Positions 50,981-60,131 are shown, numbered from the stretch's first letter. The stretch is DNA of 64,000 bases from [Clostridium] fimetarium (GCF_900111235.1 NZ_FOJI01000004.1:62001-126000); one strand, 5' to 3'. Numbers and translations are program-made. The notes: generated by a model not told the origin, from the sequence alone.

Positions 50981-51652
50981 ATGAACGGTGAATTAAAAAT
51001 GGCAATTAATGATTACCTACCATTAAGAGATGTGGTATTTAATACGCTTAGGCAGGCGATATTACGAGGAGAGTTAGAACCAGGTGAAAGACTTATGGAG
51101 ATTCAACTTGCTCAAAAACTCGGTGTTAGCAGAACACCTATAAGAGAAGCTATCAGAAAACTTGAACTTGAGGGACTTGTGATTATGATACCTAGAAAAG
51201 GTGCTGAAGTTGCGCATATCACAGAAAAAGATATGAGAGATGTTCTTGAGGTTCGTTCAATACTGGAAGAATTTGCAGTTACACTCGCATGTAAGAATAT
51301 GACACAAGAAGCAATTGATGAGCTTAAAAAATCGAATAAGCTATTTGAAGCCTCTATCATTTCAAAAGATGTTGTCAAAATTGTTGATGCAGATGTACAT
51401 TTTCACGATGTTATCTATAATATGACAGGTAATCTCCGTTTGATTCAGATTATTTTTAATCTAAGAGAACAAATGTATCGCTATAGACTTGAGTATGTAA
51501 AAGATGAACGTGCGCATTCAATCCTTATCAGCGAACATAATGATATTATTAAGCAACTTACTGAGAGAAATGTTGAGACTGCAAAAATAGTTGTAAAACA
51601 ACATATTTTCAATCAAGAAAAAGGTATTGTAAGATTAATGAACAATAAGTAA
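50981..51652 (+). CDS. GntR-family regulator with FCD domain
   Basis: A 223-residue repressor-type regulator. Residues 10-75 are the winged-helix domain (RQAILRGELEPGERLMEIQ, LGVSRTPIREAIRKLE), and 85-215 the all-helical FCD sensor domain; D in DVHFHD and the His residues of EHNDII and KQHIF fit the metal site of the family. It probably responds to a small organic acid. The ATG at 50981 follows GAGGA; another ATG seven codons earlier is within a hairpin. It is followed after 61 bases by spoIIR, with which it need not be linked, as spoIIR has its own sporulation promoter. Confidence 0.93.
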   Translation: MNGELKMAINDYLPLRDVVFNTLRQAILRGELEPGERLMEIQLAQKLGVSRTPIREAIRKLELEGLVIMIPRKGAEVAHITEKDMRDVLEVRSILEEFAVTLACKNMTQEAIDELKKSNKLFEASIISKDVVKIVDADVHFHDVIYNMTGNLRLIQIIFNLREQMYRYRLEYVKDERAHSILISEHNDIIKQLTERNVETAKIVVKQHIFNQEKGIVRLMNNK

Positions 51653-51656
51653 TTTT

Positions 51657-51684
51657 GTATAGAACAGTGAAATTTGGAAATAAT
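51657..51684 (+). promoter_or_regulatory. Probable SigF promoter of spoIIR
   Basis: GTATA at 51657-51661 and GGAAATAAT at 51676-51684 match the forespore SigF elements, with 14 bases between them (about one or two short of the usual). spoIIR is a known SigF target, and the site lies 30 bases before its start codon. Confidence 0.55.
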
Positions 51685-51713
51685 CTCCATAATACATAGT
51701 TGGAGGTTATTAT

Positions 51714-52334
51714 ATGAAAAAATTGGCAGGATTTATAGTACTTATGTTAGTAATTATTATTGCTATTTGCACTTATAGAAAAAAGGATATGCTAGAGCTA
51801 CAACAAGGAATTTCACAGGAGCTTATTCGATTTCATGTAAGGGCTAACAGTGATAGTGACAGTGATCAGAAACTGAAGCTTATGGTAAAAGACAGTGTTA
51901 TTACATATCTAGAGCCTAAACTTAGTCAGTCGGAAAGCATCGATGAAACAAGGCAGATTCTCAATGATAATATGGATGTTATCCGAGACGTAGCAGTACA
52001 GACACTTGCATCAAATGGCAGTGATTATTCGGTGAAAGTATATTTTGAAGAGAGCTATTTTCCGATGAAGACTTATGGGGATATTACATTGCCACCAGGA
52101 GATTATGAGGCCTTTAGAATTGATATTGGACAAAGTGAAGGAAAAAACTGGTGGTGTGTGCTGTATCCTCCGCTTTGCTTTGTTGATGCAACGCATGGCA
52201 GTTTGCCTGATGCTTCAAAAGATAAATTGAAAAATATTCTTACAGATGATGAATATAAAACGATAACTACTGCTACAAGTAGTGCTGAGTTCAAATTTAA
52301 ATATTTGACTTTTTTAAACGGGATTTTTAAGTAA
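51714..52334 (+). CDS. spoIIR: Stage II sporulation protein R
   Basis: A 206-residue secreted signalling protein made in the forespore that triggers SpoIIGA-dependent processing of pro-SigmaE in the mother cell. A signal peptide covers about 1-24. The family blocks are clear: LIRFHVRANSDSDSDQKLKL, VKDSVITYLEPKL, YFPMKTYGDITLPPGDYEAF and NWWCVLYPPLCFVD with its two cysteines. The length is normal. A likely SigF promoter lies just upstream and the ribosome site is TGGAGG. It is followed by murI after 15 bases, so murI may be transcribed from this promoter too in sporulation. Confidence 0.96.
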   Translation: MKKLAGFIVLMLVIIIAICTYRKKDMLELQQGISQELIRFHVRANSDSDSDQKLKLMVKDSVITYLEPKLSQSESIDETRQILNDNMDVIRDVAVQTLASNGSDYSVKVYFEESYFPMKTYGDITLPPGDYEAFRIDIGQSEGKNWWCVLYPPLCFVDATHGSLPDASKDKLKNILTDDEYKTITTATSSAEFKFKYLTFLNGIFK

Positions 52335-52349
52335 AAGCAGGAGGATGTT

Positions 52350-53168
52350 ATGGAAAAAAATGCACCAATTGGGGTATTTGACTCAGGTGTTGGCGGATTA
52401 ACTGTAGTTAGAGAAATAATGAGGCAGATACCCAATGAGAGAATTGTATATTTTGGAGATACTGCTAGGGTTCCCTATGGAAGCAAATCAAAAGATACAA
52501 TCATAAAATATTCAAGACAAATAATCAGATTTTTACAAGGTGAAGGAGTTAAGGCAATTGTAATCGCTTGTAATACAGCAAGTGCATTTGCTATAGATAC
52601 AGTTCAGAAAGAATTTTCGATGCCTATCATAGGAGTTGTTAAATCAGGTGCTAAAGTTGCAGTTGACACTACAAAGAATGGAAGAATCGGAATAATAGGA
52701 ACTGAGGGTACTATAAATAGTGGAATGTATGCATCATTTATTAAAGCCCAGAATCCGAATGCAGAGGTAATTGCGAAAGCATGTCCGTTATTTGTGCCAT
52801 TAGTGGAGGAAGGAATGCTCGATGATACAATTACAGAACAAGTGGCAGGCAGATATTTAACAGCTCTTAAAAATGAGAATATTGATACACTTATTATGGG
52901 TTGTACGCATTATCCATTAATAAAATCTACAATTCAAAAAGTGATGGGTGAAGGAGTGAACCTTGTTAACCCTGCATATGAAACATCAATTGAATTGAAG
53001 CGACTTTTAGAGACAGAAGGTCTTGCAAATGTATGTGAGGTTGATAGTCCAACACTTATGTATCGCTTTTATGTAAGTGATGCAGCGGAGAAATTCAAGG
53101 ATTTTGCTAACTCAATTTTGCCTTTTGATATTAAAACGATTGAGCAGATTAATATAGAAAAGTACTGA
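52350..53168 (+). CDS. murI: Glutamate racemase
   Basis: A 272-residue cofactor-independent racemase that makes D-glutamate for peptidoglycan. The catalytic pair is C74 (VIACNTAS) and C185 (MGCTHYPL); the substrate loops are FDSGVGGLTV (10-19) and GDTARVPYGSKS (36-47). The gene starts after GGAGG. It is 15 bases behind spoIIR and is followed by a DUF1934 gene. The cluster is probably an operon, though a housekeeping promoter for murI must also exist and may lie inside the upstream gene. The function is well supported. Confidence 0.97.
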   Translation: MEKNAPIGVFDSGVGGLTVVREIMRQIPNERIVYFGDTARVPYGSKSKDTIIKYSRQIIRFLQGEGVKAIVIACNTASAFAIDTVQKEFSMPIIGVVKSGAKVAVDTTKNGRIGIIGTEGTINSGMYASFIKAQNPNAEVIAKACPLFVPLVEEGMLDDTITEQVAGRYLTALKNENIDTLIMGCTHYPLIKSTIQKVMGEGVNLVNPAYETSIELKRLLETEGLANVCEVDSPTLMYRFYVSDAAEKFKDFANSILPFDIKTIEQINIEKY

Positions 53169-53204
53169 TGTCAAAAGCGAAAACCAATTAAAGGAATATA
53201 CATA

Positions 53205-53645
53205 ATGACAGAAAATGTTTTAATAACCATAAAAGGCCTACAATTTGATGCTGCAGATGAAAATCTTATTGAACAGATCAATATTGGTCGACTTAGTGAA
53301 ATTAATAATAAGATATACGTAAAATATGATGAAATATTAGATGGTGAAAATAGCCTTACTAGGAATTTGATAAAAATAAGCGAGGATAGTGTCGAAATCA
53401 CTAAAAGGGGACCTGTCTCAGCGCATATGCAGTTTTGCGCAAGTGAAAAGACAACCTCTTTATACAAGACACCATTTGGCAGTTTACAGCTAAGCATATT
53501 AGCAAGAAACGTCGACATTGACAAAAAGAAGGAAGCAATTAATATTTTAATAGAGTATTCCATAGAAGTTAACGATGAACAGATTTCAGAAAATAAAATA
53601 CAAATATGCATAAGACAACAGGAGAAGGCAGAAAACCTCATTTAA
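53205..53645 (+). CDS. DUF1934 family beta-barrel protein
   Basis: A 146-residue cytosolic protein of the DUF1934 (calycin-like, YwiB-related) family. It begins NVLITIKGLQFD and includes KYDEILDGEN, VEITKRGPVSAHMQF and YKTPFGSLQLSILARNVDI, the successive strands of a lipocalin-like barrel typical of YwiB. The role of the family is not known. It starts after AAAGGAA. It follows murI by 36 bases and precedes an MFS transporter by 42, so the four genes from spoIIR may be one transcript. No signal peptide or membrane segment is seen. Confidence 0.85.
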   Translation: MTENVLITIKGLQFDAADENLIEQINIGRLSEINNKIYVKYDEILDGENSLTRNLIKISEDSVEITKRGPVSAHMQFCASEKTTSLYKTPFGSLQLSILARNVDIDKKKEAINILIEYSIEVNDEQISENKIQICIRQQEKAENLI

Positions 53646-53687
53646 AATGTACGAGCTTAGAAACATCGCTCAAGGAGAAATATAGAA

Positions 53688-54848
53688 ATGACACAAAAGA
53701 AAAAAAACATATTACCATGTTACTATGCATTTTTTGCCAATGGTATGATGGTATTAGTAATTGGTGCGATTTTGCCATATTTAATAGCCGAGGCAAGAAT
53801 TGGGTATACCGTGGCTGGAGGACTATTATCGGCATTTGCTATCGGGAATTTATTGGCAAGTTTTGTTGCCCCGCTACTTTTGGCAAGGATAGGGAAAAAA
53901 ATTTCAATCATATTGTTATCATCATTCATACCAATATTTTTAATGGTTATATCATTGGTTCCATCAGTTCCAATTATGTACCTATCATTTCTATTTATTG
54001 GGGTTGGACGAGGATCGGTAAGTATTGTTAATAATATGGTTGCAACTGAAAATGATGCAAGTACTTCCGAAATCAATCTTTTACACACGATGTTTGCAGT
54101 GGGCGCATTTTTAGCACCATTTTTAACTGTGTTATATATTACGTTTGGTTTGAATTGGAAATATGTCATATATACAGTAGTTATATTGTTAGTGATTTCA
54201 ACATTTGGATATCGTAAATTTCCAAATCAAACAGAAGAGAAAATTGTTGTTCTACATAAAAGTGATAAAGAGAAGAGTTTTTTAAAAAATTTCGATTTTT
54301 ACGTTGTAAGTTTAATTTTATTTTTCTATTTAGGCGTTGAAAACTGTGTGAATGGTTGGTTTGTTACATATTTTAAATCATCTGGAATAATGAGTGATTC
54401 GTATGCTACTAATTTAGTATCAATTACATGGTTCTTAATAATGATAGGAAGATTATCTAATTCCTATATTTCGAGGATGATTTCAAAACAGAAATTGATA
54501 TTAATAAATTGCATGTGTTCAACAATATTTTTCTTGTTATTAATTTCTACGCAGAATTTAGTTATCATTACGATAGCTGTTGCGGGATTAGGATTCTTTT
54601 TTGCAGGAATATATCCCACATGTATTGCAAATGCAGGAGAATTCATCAAAGGTTCCAATATGGGTATGGCGATATTCCTTGCAATTGCAGCGCTAGGTGG
54701 AATTATTATGCCACAAATAGTAGGAATATTAGCGGATAACATCGGTATCACTGGTGCGATTGGTTTCCTGATAATTAGTATTGTACTTATGTGTACATTC
54801 GCAGTGATAAATTTGATAAAAAATAAGGTCGTTGACACTTCAAAATAA
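53688..54848 (+). CDS. Major facilitator superfamily transporter
   Basis: A 386-residue membrane protein with twelve predicted helices. The N-terminal half has FFANGMMVLVIGAILPYLI, and ARIGYTVAGGLLSAFAIGNLLASF leads into the MFS loop motif LLARIGKKISI. The second half has WFLIMIGRLSNSYISRMISKQK. It resembles the FucP/sugar-like MFS clade (AraJ/FsgR-like), but the substrate cannot be told. It starts after AAGGAG and ends before a strong terminator shared with the convergent nicotinate phosphoribosyltransferase gene. It is the last gene of the spoIIR-murI unit. Confidence 0.88.
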   Translation: MTQKKKNILPCYYAFFANGMMVLVIGAILPYLIAEARIGYTVAGGLLSAFAIGNLLASFVAPLLLARIGKKISIILLSSFIPIFLMVISLVPSVPIMYLSFLFIGVGRGSVSIVNNMVATENDASTSEINLLHTMFAVGAFLAPFLTVLYITFGLNWKYVIYTVVILLVISTFGYRKFPNQTEEKIVVLHKSDKEKSFLKNFDFYVVSLILFFYLGVENCVNGWFVTYFKSSGIMSDSYATNLVSITWFLIMIGRLSNSYISRMISKQKLILINCMCSTIFFLLLISTQNLVIITIAVAGLGFFFAGIYPTCIANAGEFIKGSNMGMAIFLAIAALGGIIMPQIVGILADNIGITGAIGFLIISIVLMCTFAVINLIKNKVVDTSK

Positions 54849-54861
54849 GAGAAAAATTAAT

Positions 54862-54915
54862 AAAACCCGCAGAATATATTTTTACAGTTTAAGTAAAATA
54901 TATTCTGCGGGTTTT
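54862..54915. terminator. Strong bidirectional intrinsic terminator
   Basis: AAAACCCGCAGAATATATTTT and AAAATATATTCTGCGGGTTTT form a perfect 21-bp stem around a 12-base loop. It serves the MFS gene and the convergent pncB. Confidence 0.95.
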
Positions 54916-54916
54916 G

Positions 54917-56371
54917 CTATATGTCAAGTTTAGAATAGTTATCTAGTAATTTGTTTTTAACTTCAAAGAGCTCTTTGGACAAATCCACATGAATTCCATG
55001 GGGATTTACTAGACGCTTTGATTCGTCCCATAATGTAGCCAATTCAAGCTTGCAATACTTCTGAATGTCCATAACTTTTGGGGATTCATAGATACATTCT
55101 CCTTGCTTAAATACTTGCACCATAATTTGACGAAGTGAGTATTCACCTGGACGAAGAAAGGTTTTCTTCCAAGTCTCAATAGGGTCAAATAGAAGCAGTG
55201 AGTCTTTTTCTGAGTATGTTTCATCTGCAAATGCAATTAAATCGGCCTTTATCATTCCATCTTTATCATATACACGATAAACTGTTTTGTTTCCAGGGTT
55301 GGTGATTTTTTCAGTATTTTCAGAAAGTTTTATCTTTGGTATAAATGTTTTGGTTTCTTCATCCATAACGGCCGCAAGTTTATATACACCGCCGAAAGCA
55401 GGGCAATCCTTTGATGTTATCAGGTTCGTACCGACGCCCCAAGAGGTAATCTGAGCACCTTGCATTTTCAAACTGTCGATTAAGTATTCGTCTAAGTCAC
55501 TTGAAGCAGAAATGATCGCATCAGGAAATCCAGCATCATCTAGCATTTTTCTGGCCTTCTTAGATATGTAGGCTAAATCGCCGCTATCAAGCCTTATGCC
55601 ATAAAAATTAAGTGGAATGCCGGCTTCAAACATCTCATTAAATACTTTGATTGCATTTGGAACACCTGATTTTAAAGTATCATAAGTATCTACAAGTAAA
55701 ATACAAGCTTGTGGATAGAATTCTGCATATTTTTTGAATGATGTGTATTCATCGGGAAAACTCATGATCCAACTATGCGCATGTGTACCCTTAATAGGTA
55801 CATCAAATAGTTGACCAGCTAGTACATTACTAGTTGCAATACATCCACCAATCACAGCAGCTCTGGCACCATAGATACCAGCGTCAGGCCCTTGCGCACG
55901 TCTAAGACCGAATTCCATAATGCCATCTCCGTTTGCAGCATATACAACGCGGGCTGCTTTTGTGGCAATAAGACTTTGGTGATTTATAATATTAAGAATT
56001 GCAGTTTCTACAAGCTGCGCTTCCATAATAGGAGCAATCACTTTCACAAGAGGTTCTTTTGGGAAAACTACAGTTCCTTCAGGAATCGCATAAATATCAC
56101 CAGTGAATTTAAAAACGTTTAAATATTCTAAAAAATCATCGTCAAAAAGTCCTGTTGACCTTAAATAATCTATATCTTCTTTACTAAAATGTAAATCATT
56201 AATATATTCAATTACTTGTTGAAGTCCGCAAGACAGTGAATAAGCTGCATCATTAGGATTCTTTCTGTAAAATGCATCAAAGACAACGGTTTCATTCTTT
56301 TTGGTTTTAAAATAGCCTTGCATCATAGTTAGCTCATAAAAATCAGTTAACAAAGTCAAATTTCTACTCAT
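54917..56371 (-). CDS. pncB: Nicotinate phosphoribosyltransferase
   Basis: A 484-residue enzyme that converts nicotinate and PRPP (with ATP) to nicotinate mononucleotide in NAD salvage. The N-terminus NLTLLTDFYELTMMQGYF is the family signature, FDAFYRKNP follows, and GTHAHSWIMSFPDEY has the active-site His region. YGIRLDSGDLAYISK and GVGTNLITS bind phosphoribose. The length is that of the clostridial form. The gene is monocistronic between a strong terminator and a divergent plsC gene. A TATAAT on the minus strand at 56432-56437 is its likely -10 box. Confidence 0.96.
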   Translation of the reverse strand: MSRNLTLLTDFYELTMMQGYFKTKKNETVVFDAFYRKNPNDAAYSLSCGLQQVIEYINDLHFSKEDIDYLRSTGLFDDDFLEYLNVFKFTGDIYAIPEGTVVFPKEPLVKVIAPIMEAQLVETAILNIINHQSLIATKAARVVYAANGDGIMEFGLRRAQGPDAGIYGARAAVIGGCIATSNVLAGQLFDVPIKGTHAHSWIMSFPDEYTSFKKYAEFYPQACILLVDTYDTLKSGVPNAIKVFNEMFEAGIPLNFYGIRLDSGDLAYISKKARKMLDDAGFPDAIISASSDLDEYLIDSLKMQGAQITSWGVGTNLITSKDCPAFGGVYKLAAVMDEETKTFIPKIKLSENTEKITNPGNKTVYRVYDKDGMIKADLIAFADETYSEKDSLLLFDPIETWKKTFLRPGEYSLRQIMVQVFKQGECIYESPKVMDIQKYCKLELATLWDESKRLVNPHGIHVDLSKELFEVKNKLLDNYSKLDI

Positions 56372-56431
56372 AGTAATCTCCTTTTTTAAAGGTATTTTGG
56401 TTTATATTAAAAATTATAAATATTAATTTTT

Positions 56432-56437
56432 ATTATA
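56432..56437 (-). promoter_or_regulatory. Likely -10 box of pncB
   Basis: On the minus strand this reads TATAAT, preceded by TGC as an extended -10, about 60 bases before the pncB start codon. A convincing -35 is not seen. Confidence 0.4.
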
Positions 56438-56553
56438 GCACTTAAGAAAATACTTTACTACCTAAAATCTAGGTAAAATTTTGTTATCATTATATAGTAA
56501 AAGTATGTACCCAAATAGGTGGAAAATAAGTTTTAATTGCATTATTATTATGA

Positions 56554-56559
56554 TATAAT
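56554..56559 (+). promoter_or_regulatory. Extended -10 box of plsC
   Basis: TATAAT preceded by TGA, 32 bases before the plsC start. The -35 region (around 56531, TTTTAA) is weak. Confidence 0.45.
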
Positions 56560-56591
56560 AATGACATTATGTATTGAAAGGAAGATTACAA

Positions 56592-57326
56592 ATGATTCGT
56601 TTAGTTTTAGTATTATTATTCTTATTAATATTTTTTATAATTAGTATTCCAATGTTTATTATTGAATGGATAATAGGAAAGTTTAATCATAAGGCAATGT
56701 CAATCAGTTCCCTGAGAATCGTTCAAATAATATTTAAGATAATTTTATTTTTATGCGGTACAAAGACAACAATTATTGGGAGGGAAAATATACCAAAGGA
56801 TGAGCCAGTATTATTTATTGGAAATCATAGAAGTATTTTTGATGTTGTTATTGCCTATTCATTAATGATAAACCTCACAGGATTTGTATCAAAAAAAGAA
56901 ATGAATAAAATCCCAATTATTAGAATTTGGATGAGATATTTAAATTGTCTTTTTCTCGACAGAGTTAATATCAAAGAAGGCTTAAAGACTATTCTTAAGG
57001 GAATAGAATTAATTAAAAGCGATAAAATTTCGATTTCTATATTCCCAGAAGGAACAAGAAATAGGGACGACGATGTTAAATCATTTAAGGAAGGCAGCTT
57101 CAAATTTGCTGAAAAGAGCGGCTGTAAGATAATTCCTATGATACAAAACAATACAGAGTCAATATTTGAAAAGCAGCTTCCGCGTATCAAAAGGGCTCAT
57201 ACAATAATTGAATTTGGAAAACCAATTATAATGAATGAATTAGAAAAAGATCAACGTAAGCTCATTGGAGTATATACTCATAAAATCATTGCTGAAATCT
57301 ATGAAAAAAACAAGTCCCTTGTATAG
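56592..57326 (+). CDS. plsC: 1-acylglycerol-3-phosphate O-acyltransferase
   Basis: A 244-residue membrane-bound acyltransferase making phosphatidic acid from lysophosphatidic acid. The catalytic HxxxxD is H79-x4-D84 (GNHRSIFD), and the second motif FPEGTRNR binds glycerol phosphate. A long hydrophobic N-terminus (about 3-27) anchors it in the membrane, and another hydrophobic stretch lies around 42-55. The start at 56592 is seven bases after AAAGGAAG. It stands alone with its own extended -10 box. The next gene is 178 bases on with its own promoter. Confidence 0.93.
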   Translation: MIRLVLVLLFLLIFFIISIPMFIIEWIIGKFNHKAMSISSLRIVQIIFKIILFLCGTKTTIIGRENIPKDEPVLFIGNHRSIFDVVIAYSLMINLTGFVSKKEMNKIPIIRIWMRYLNCLFLDRVNIKEGLKTILKGIELIKSDKISISIFPEGTRNRDDDVKSFKEGSFKFAEKSGCKIIPMIQNNTESIFEKQLPRIKRAHTIIEFGKPIIMNELEKDQRKLIGVYTHKIIAEIYEKNKSLV

Positions 57327-57414
57327 GGAATGAGACCGTTTAAGTTCTTATTATAGAAATGAATATAATCGAGAGAATATTATTGGAGATATTGCAAAGT
57401 TATTTTAAAATTCT

Positions 57415-57442
57415 TTGCAAATGTATTTTCCTATGATATAAT
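57415..57442 (+). promoter_or_regulatory. Promoter of the gene at 57505
   Basis: TTGCAA at 57415-57420 and TATAAT at 57437-57442 are 16 bases apart, with TGA before the -10 box. The start codon is 62 bases downstream. Confidence 0.65.
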
Positions 57443-57504
57443 AACATCAGTGTGCGTGTTTTGCACAAAAAAGTAATCGTTATTGAATTAGGAGGATATT
57501 TTAT

Positions 57505-57960
57505 ATGCCAGCATGGTTAACAGTAATTTTGATTATTCTTGCAGTACTTGTCGTTGTTTTAGGCGTTTTGATGTTTGTGGGAAATAAGCTTCGTAAGAAA
57601 CAAGAAGCACAGCAGGTACAGATCGACGAATCGAAGCAAGTTATTTCAATGTTAATAATTGATAAGAAAAGAATGAAATTGAAGGAAGCAAATCTTCCTA
57701 AAATAGTAGTAGAACAGACTCCAAGATATCTTCGTAATTCTAAGCTTCCAATTGTAAAAGCTAAGGTTGGACCTAAGATTATGACACTTATTGCGGATGC
57801 TAAGATATTTGATCAAATTCCAGTGAAGGCAGAAGTGAAAGCAGAAGTAAGCGGAATGTACATAGTTGGAATTAAGTCTGTACGTGGCGGAAAACTTGTT
57901 GTTGAACCTAAGAAAAAAGGCATTAAGCGATTAATGGGTAGATTTAATAAAAGTAAGTAA
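57505..57960 (+). CDS. Membrane-anchored basic protein of unknown function
   Basis: A 151-residue protein with an N-terminal membrane segment (about 3-26, VILIILAVLVVVLGVLMFVG) and a basic cytoplasmic part. The soluble part has IDESKQVISMLIIDKKRMKL, PRYLRNSKLPIVKAKVGPKIMTLIADAKIF and a final GIKRLMGRFNKSK tail. A conserved-looking core VKAKVGPKIMTLIAD suggests a small folded domain of about 60 residues. I do not recognise a family with known function. The start follows GGAGG, with a good promoter before and a large terminator after, so it is a single, probably well-expressed gene. Confidence 0.8.
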   Translation: MPAWLTVILIILAVLVVVLGVLMFVGNKLRKKQEAQQVQIDESKQVISMLIIDKKRMKLKEANLPKIVVEQTPRYLRNSKLPIVKAKVGPKIMTLIADAKIFDQIPVKAEVKAEVSGMYIVGIKSVRGGKLVVEPKKKGIKRLMGRFNKSK

Positions 57961-57976
57961 TTATATAAAAAGAAGC

Positions 57977-58047
57977 AAGTAAATATATACGAAAAAAGAA
58001 AGGGATCCGTTAGATGGATCGCCTTTCTTTTTTGTATATATTTACTT
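57977..58047. terminator. Long bidirectional intrinsic terminator
   Basis: The arms (about 57977-58007 and 58016-58047) begin AAGTAAATATATAC and end GTATATATTTACTT; in the centre, AGAAAGG-GATCC pairs with GGATC-GCCTTTCT. A- and T-runs are present on both sides. It serves the convergent genes on either side. Confidence 0.93.
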
Positions 58048-58054
58048 AATAACC

Positions 58055-58933
58055 TTATAGACTCATAATCTGACTATAATACATAGGACGTCTGTCACGG
58101 AATAATCCCCAACTGGAACGCATTTCACTGATTTCGTCTAAATCTATTTCTGCTGTAACAATTTTTTCACTAGTGCGGTCTGCTTCTGCTATAATTTCAC
58201 CAGTTTCGTTTGTAATAAATGATGAACCGTAGAAAGTAAGAGAAGAAGACTGGCTACCATTGGCGTCTGAAGGAATAACTGTTTCTATGCCTATGCGGTT
58301 TGCAGCGATTACAGGAATAATATTTGCAGCGGAATGTCCTTGCATAACACGTCTCCAATGAGGCATGCTGTCACATTCGAGGATTGGTTCTGAACCAATA
58401 GCAGTAGGGTAGATTAGAAGCTCTGCTCCCATAAGTGCCATACATCTTGCGGCTTCAGGAAACCATTGATCCCAACAAATACCAACACCAATAGTTCCGA
58501 ATGCAGTTTCCCAAACCTTAAATCCAGTATCTCCTGGGGAAAAGTAGAACTTTTCTTGATAGAAGTGGTCATCAGGTATGTGAGTTTTTCTATAAGTACC
58601 AAGAACAGACCCGTCAGCATCAATAATAGCAACAGTATTAAATGTTGTGTTTCCTGATTTTTCAAAAAAACTAATTGGTAAAACAATATTTAATTCAGCT
58701 GCAACTTGGCTAAAATGCTTTACGGCAGGGTTATCTTGAGTTTTAGTGGCTAATTTGTAGTAATCGTAGTTTCTTTCCTGACAGAAATACTTCGTTTCAA
58801 ATAATTCTGGCAATATAATAATCTGCGCTCCATTTTTTGCAGCTTCTCGCACTAACTTATCAGCTTTTGCGATATTTTCTTCTCTGGTGTTTGAACAGCA
58901 CATCTGTACTGCAGCTATTTTTACGTTTCTCAT
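58055..58933 (-). CDS. aguB: N-carbamoylputrescine amidase
   Basis: A 292-residue nitrilase-superfamily enzyme that hydrolyses N-carbamoylputrescine to putrescine, CO2 and ammonia. The catalytic triad is E43 (LPELFE), K116 (YRKTHIP) and C153 (GICWDQWFPE). LIYPTAIGSEP and RVMQGHSAANIIPVIAANRIG are typical of the AguB branch. It follows aguA with a 24-base gap, so they are one operon; together they make putrescine from agmatine. Length and motifs are all normal. No arginine decarboxylase lies in the window, so agmatine must come from elsewhere or be taken up. Confidence 0.95.
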   Translation of the reverse strand: MRNVKIAAVQMCCSNTREENIAKADKLVREAAKNGAQIIILPELFETKYFCQERNYDYYKLATKTQDNPAVKHFSQVAAELNIVLPISFFEKSGNTTFNTVAIIDADGSVLGTYRKTHIPDDHFYQEKFYFSPGDTGFKVWETAFGTIGVGICWDQWFPEAARCMALMGAELLIYPTAIGSEPILECDSMPHWRRVMQGHSAANIIPVIAANRIGIETVIPSDANGSQSSSLTFYGSSFITNETGEIIAEADRTSEKIVTAEIDLDEISEMRSSWGLFRDRRPMYYSQIMSL

Positions 58934-58957
58934 AAGGAATTCCTTTCCATAAAATGT

Positions 58958-60049
58958 TTATCGCGGTATTTGTTGCGTAATGCAGTGAATGTTACCACCG
59001 CCAATTAATATATCCCGAGCATATATCTGTATGACTTTTCGCGTTGGGAAAAGTTTTTCTAAAGTCCTTTTAGCAATTTCATCATTGTCATCGCCAAATC
59101 CAGGCATAATAATCGCGCCATTAGAAATATAGAAATTAACATAAGATGCAGCTAGGCGTTCATTACCTACTCTTGTAGGTTGAAAATCCATATTGTCAAG
59201 TCCGCCACATTCCGCATCTGTAATATAAACAGGTTTAGGTAAGGGTAATTTATGAACGGTGATTTTGCGACCTTTGGCATCAACTTCATTTTCAAGAATA
59301 GTTAAGCAGCTTTTTGACATTGGATATTGGAAATCTTCTTCATCGTCGGTCCAAGCGAGTACAACATGTCCTGGTTTTGTAAATGCACATATGTTATCTA
59401 TGTGTTCATTGGTTTCATCATTGTAAATACCAGATTTCAACCAGATAACTTTAGATACTCCAAGATATAGTTTTAATTTCTCGGTTATATCTTGTTTTGA
59501 AAGAGCGGGATTACGACCAGAACTTAGAAGACATGATTCGGTAACAAGAGCTGTTCCATCGCCATCAACGTGGATTGAACCACCTTCAAGGACAAAATCT
59601 TGCGCATTATAAATATCATAACAGTATAGATCACAAAGCTTTTTTGCCATGGCATTATCTTTGTCCCAAGGAAAGTAAAGCCCATCGATAAGTCCGCCCC
59701 AAGCATTAAAGTACCAGTCGATTCCGCGAATCTCACCTTTATTATTTTTTACAAATGTAGGTGCATAATCACGTGCCCATGCATCGTTACTTGACATTTC
59801 TACAACTCGAACATTTGCAGGCAGATTTTCTCTGGCATTATTATATTGACTTGCACTTGCACAGACTGTAACCTTTTCGGATTCGGCAATCGCAACTGCA
59901 ACTTGCACAAATGCTTTTCTGGCAGCATATGCGCCATATTGCCATGAATCTGAACGTTCAGGCCATATTATTATGCAGCCTTCGTGTTGTTCATATTCAG
60001 CTGGCATATGAAAACCATCATTTGATGGTATGGATTCTAAAATTTTCAT
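58958..60049 (-). CDS. aguA: Agmatine deiminase
   Basis: A 363-residue guanidino-group-modifying enzyme that turns agmatine into N-carbamoylputrescine and ammonia. The catalytic Cys is C356 in GGGNIHCITQQ at the C-terminus. WPERSDSW, SNDAWARDYAPTF (substrate acid and Arg) and FVLEGGSIHVDGDGT are the other motifs of the family. The gene starts at the ATG at 60049 and is the first of the aguA-aguB pair. It is the agmatine pathway form made with AguB, rather than the transcarbamylase form that yields ATP. ApbE upstream is read in the same direction but is probably unrelated. Confidence 0.96.
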   Translation of the reverse strand: MKILESIPSNDGFHMPAEYEQHEGCIIIWPERSDSWQYGAYAARKAFVQVAVAIAESEKVTVCASASQYNNARENLPANVRVVEMSSNDAWARDYAPTFVKNNKGEIRGIDWYFNAWGGLIDGLYFPWDKDNAMAKKLCDLYCYDIYNAQDFVLEGGSIHVDGDGTALVTESCLLSSGRNPALSKQDITEKLKLYLGVSKVIWLKSGIYNDETNEHIDNICAFTKPGHVVLAWTDDEEDFQYPMSKSCLTILENEVDAKGRKITVHKLPLPKPVYITDAECGGLDNMDFQPTRVGNERLAASYVNFYISNGAIIMPGFGDDNDEIAKRTLEKLFPTRKVIQIYARDILIGGGNIHCITQQIPR

Positions 60050-60131
60050 AGTTGGTTAATTCTTCCTTCCTATCATTCGTTAATAAAGGGTAGCAAATTA
60101 AGCTGAATTAATGAAGATTAATTCATAGAGG

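Noticed and set aside
53171-53641. A 156-codon open frame on the minus strand
   Set aside because: It mirrors the DUF1934 gene on the plus strand, which has a good ribosome site and family motifs.
54464-54838. A 124-codon open frame on the minus strand
   Set aside because: It is antisense to the C-terminal half of the MFS transporter and shows only the composition expected from reversed membrane codons.
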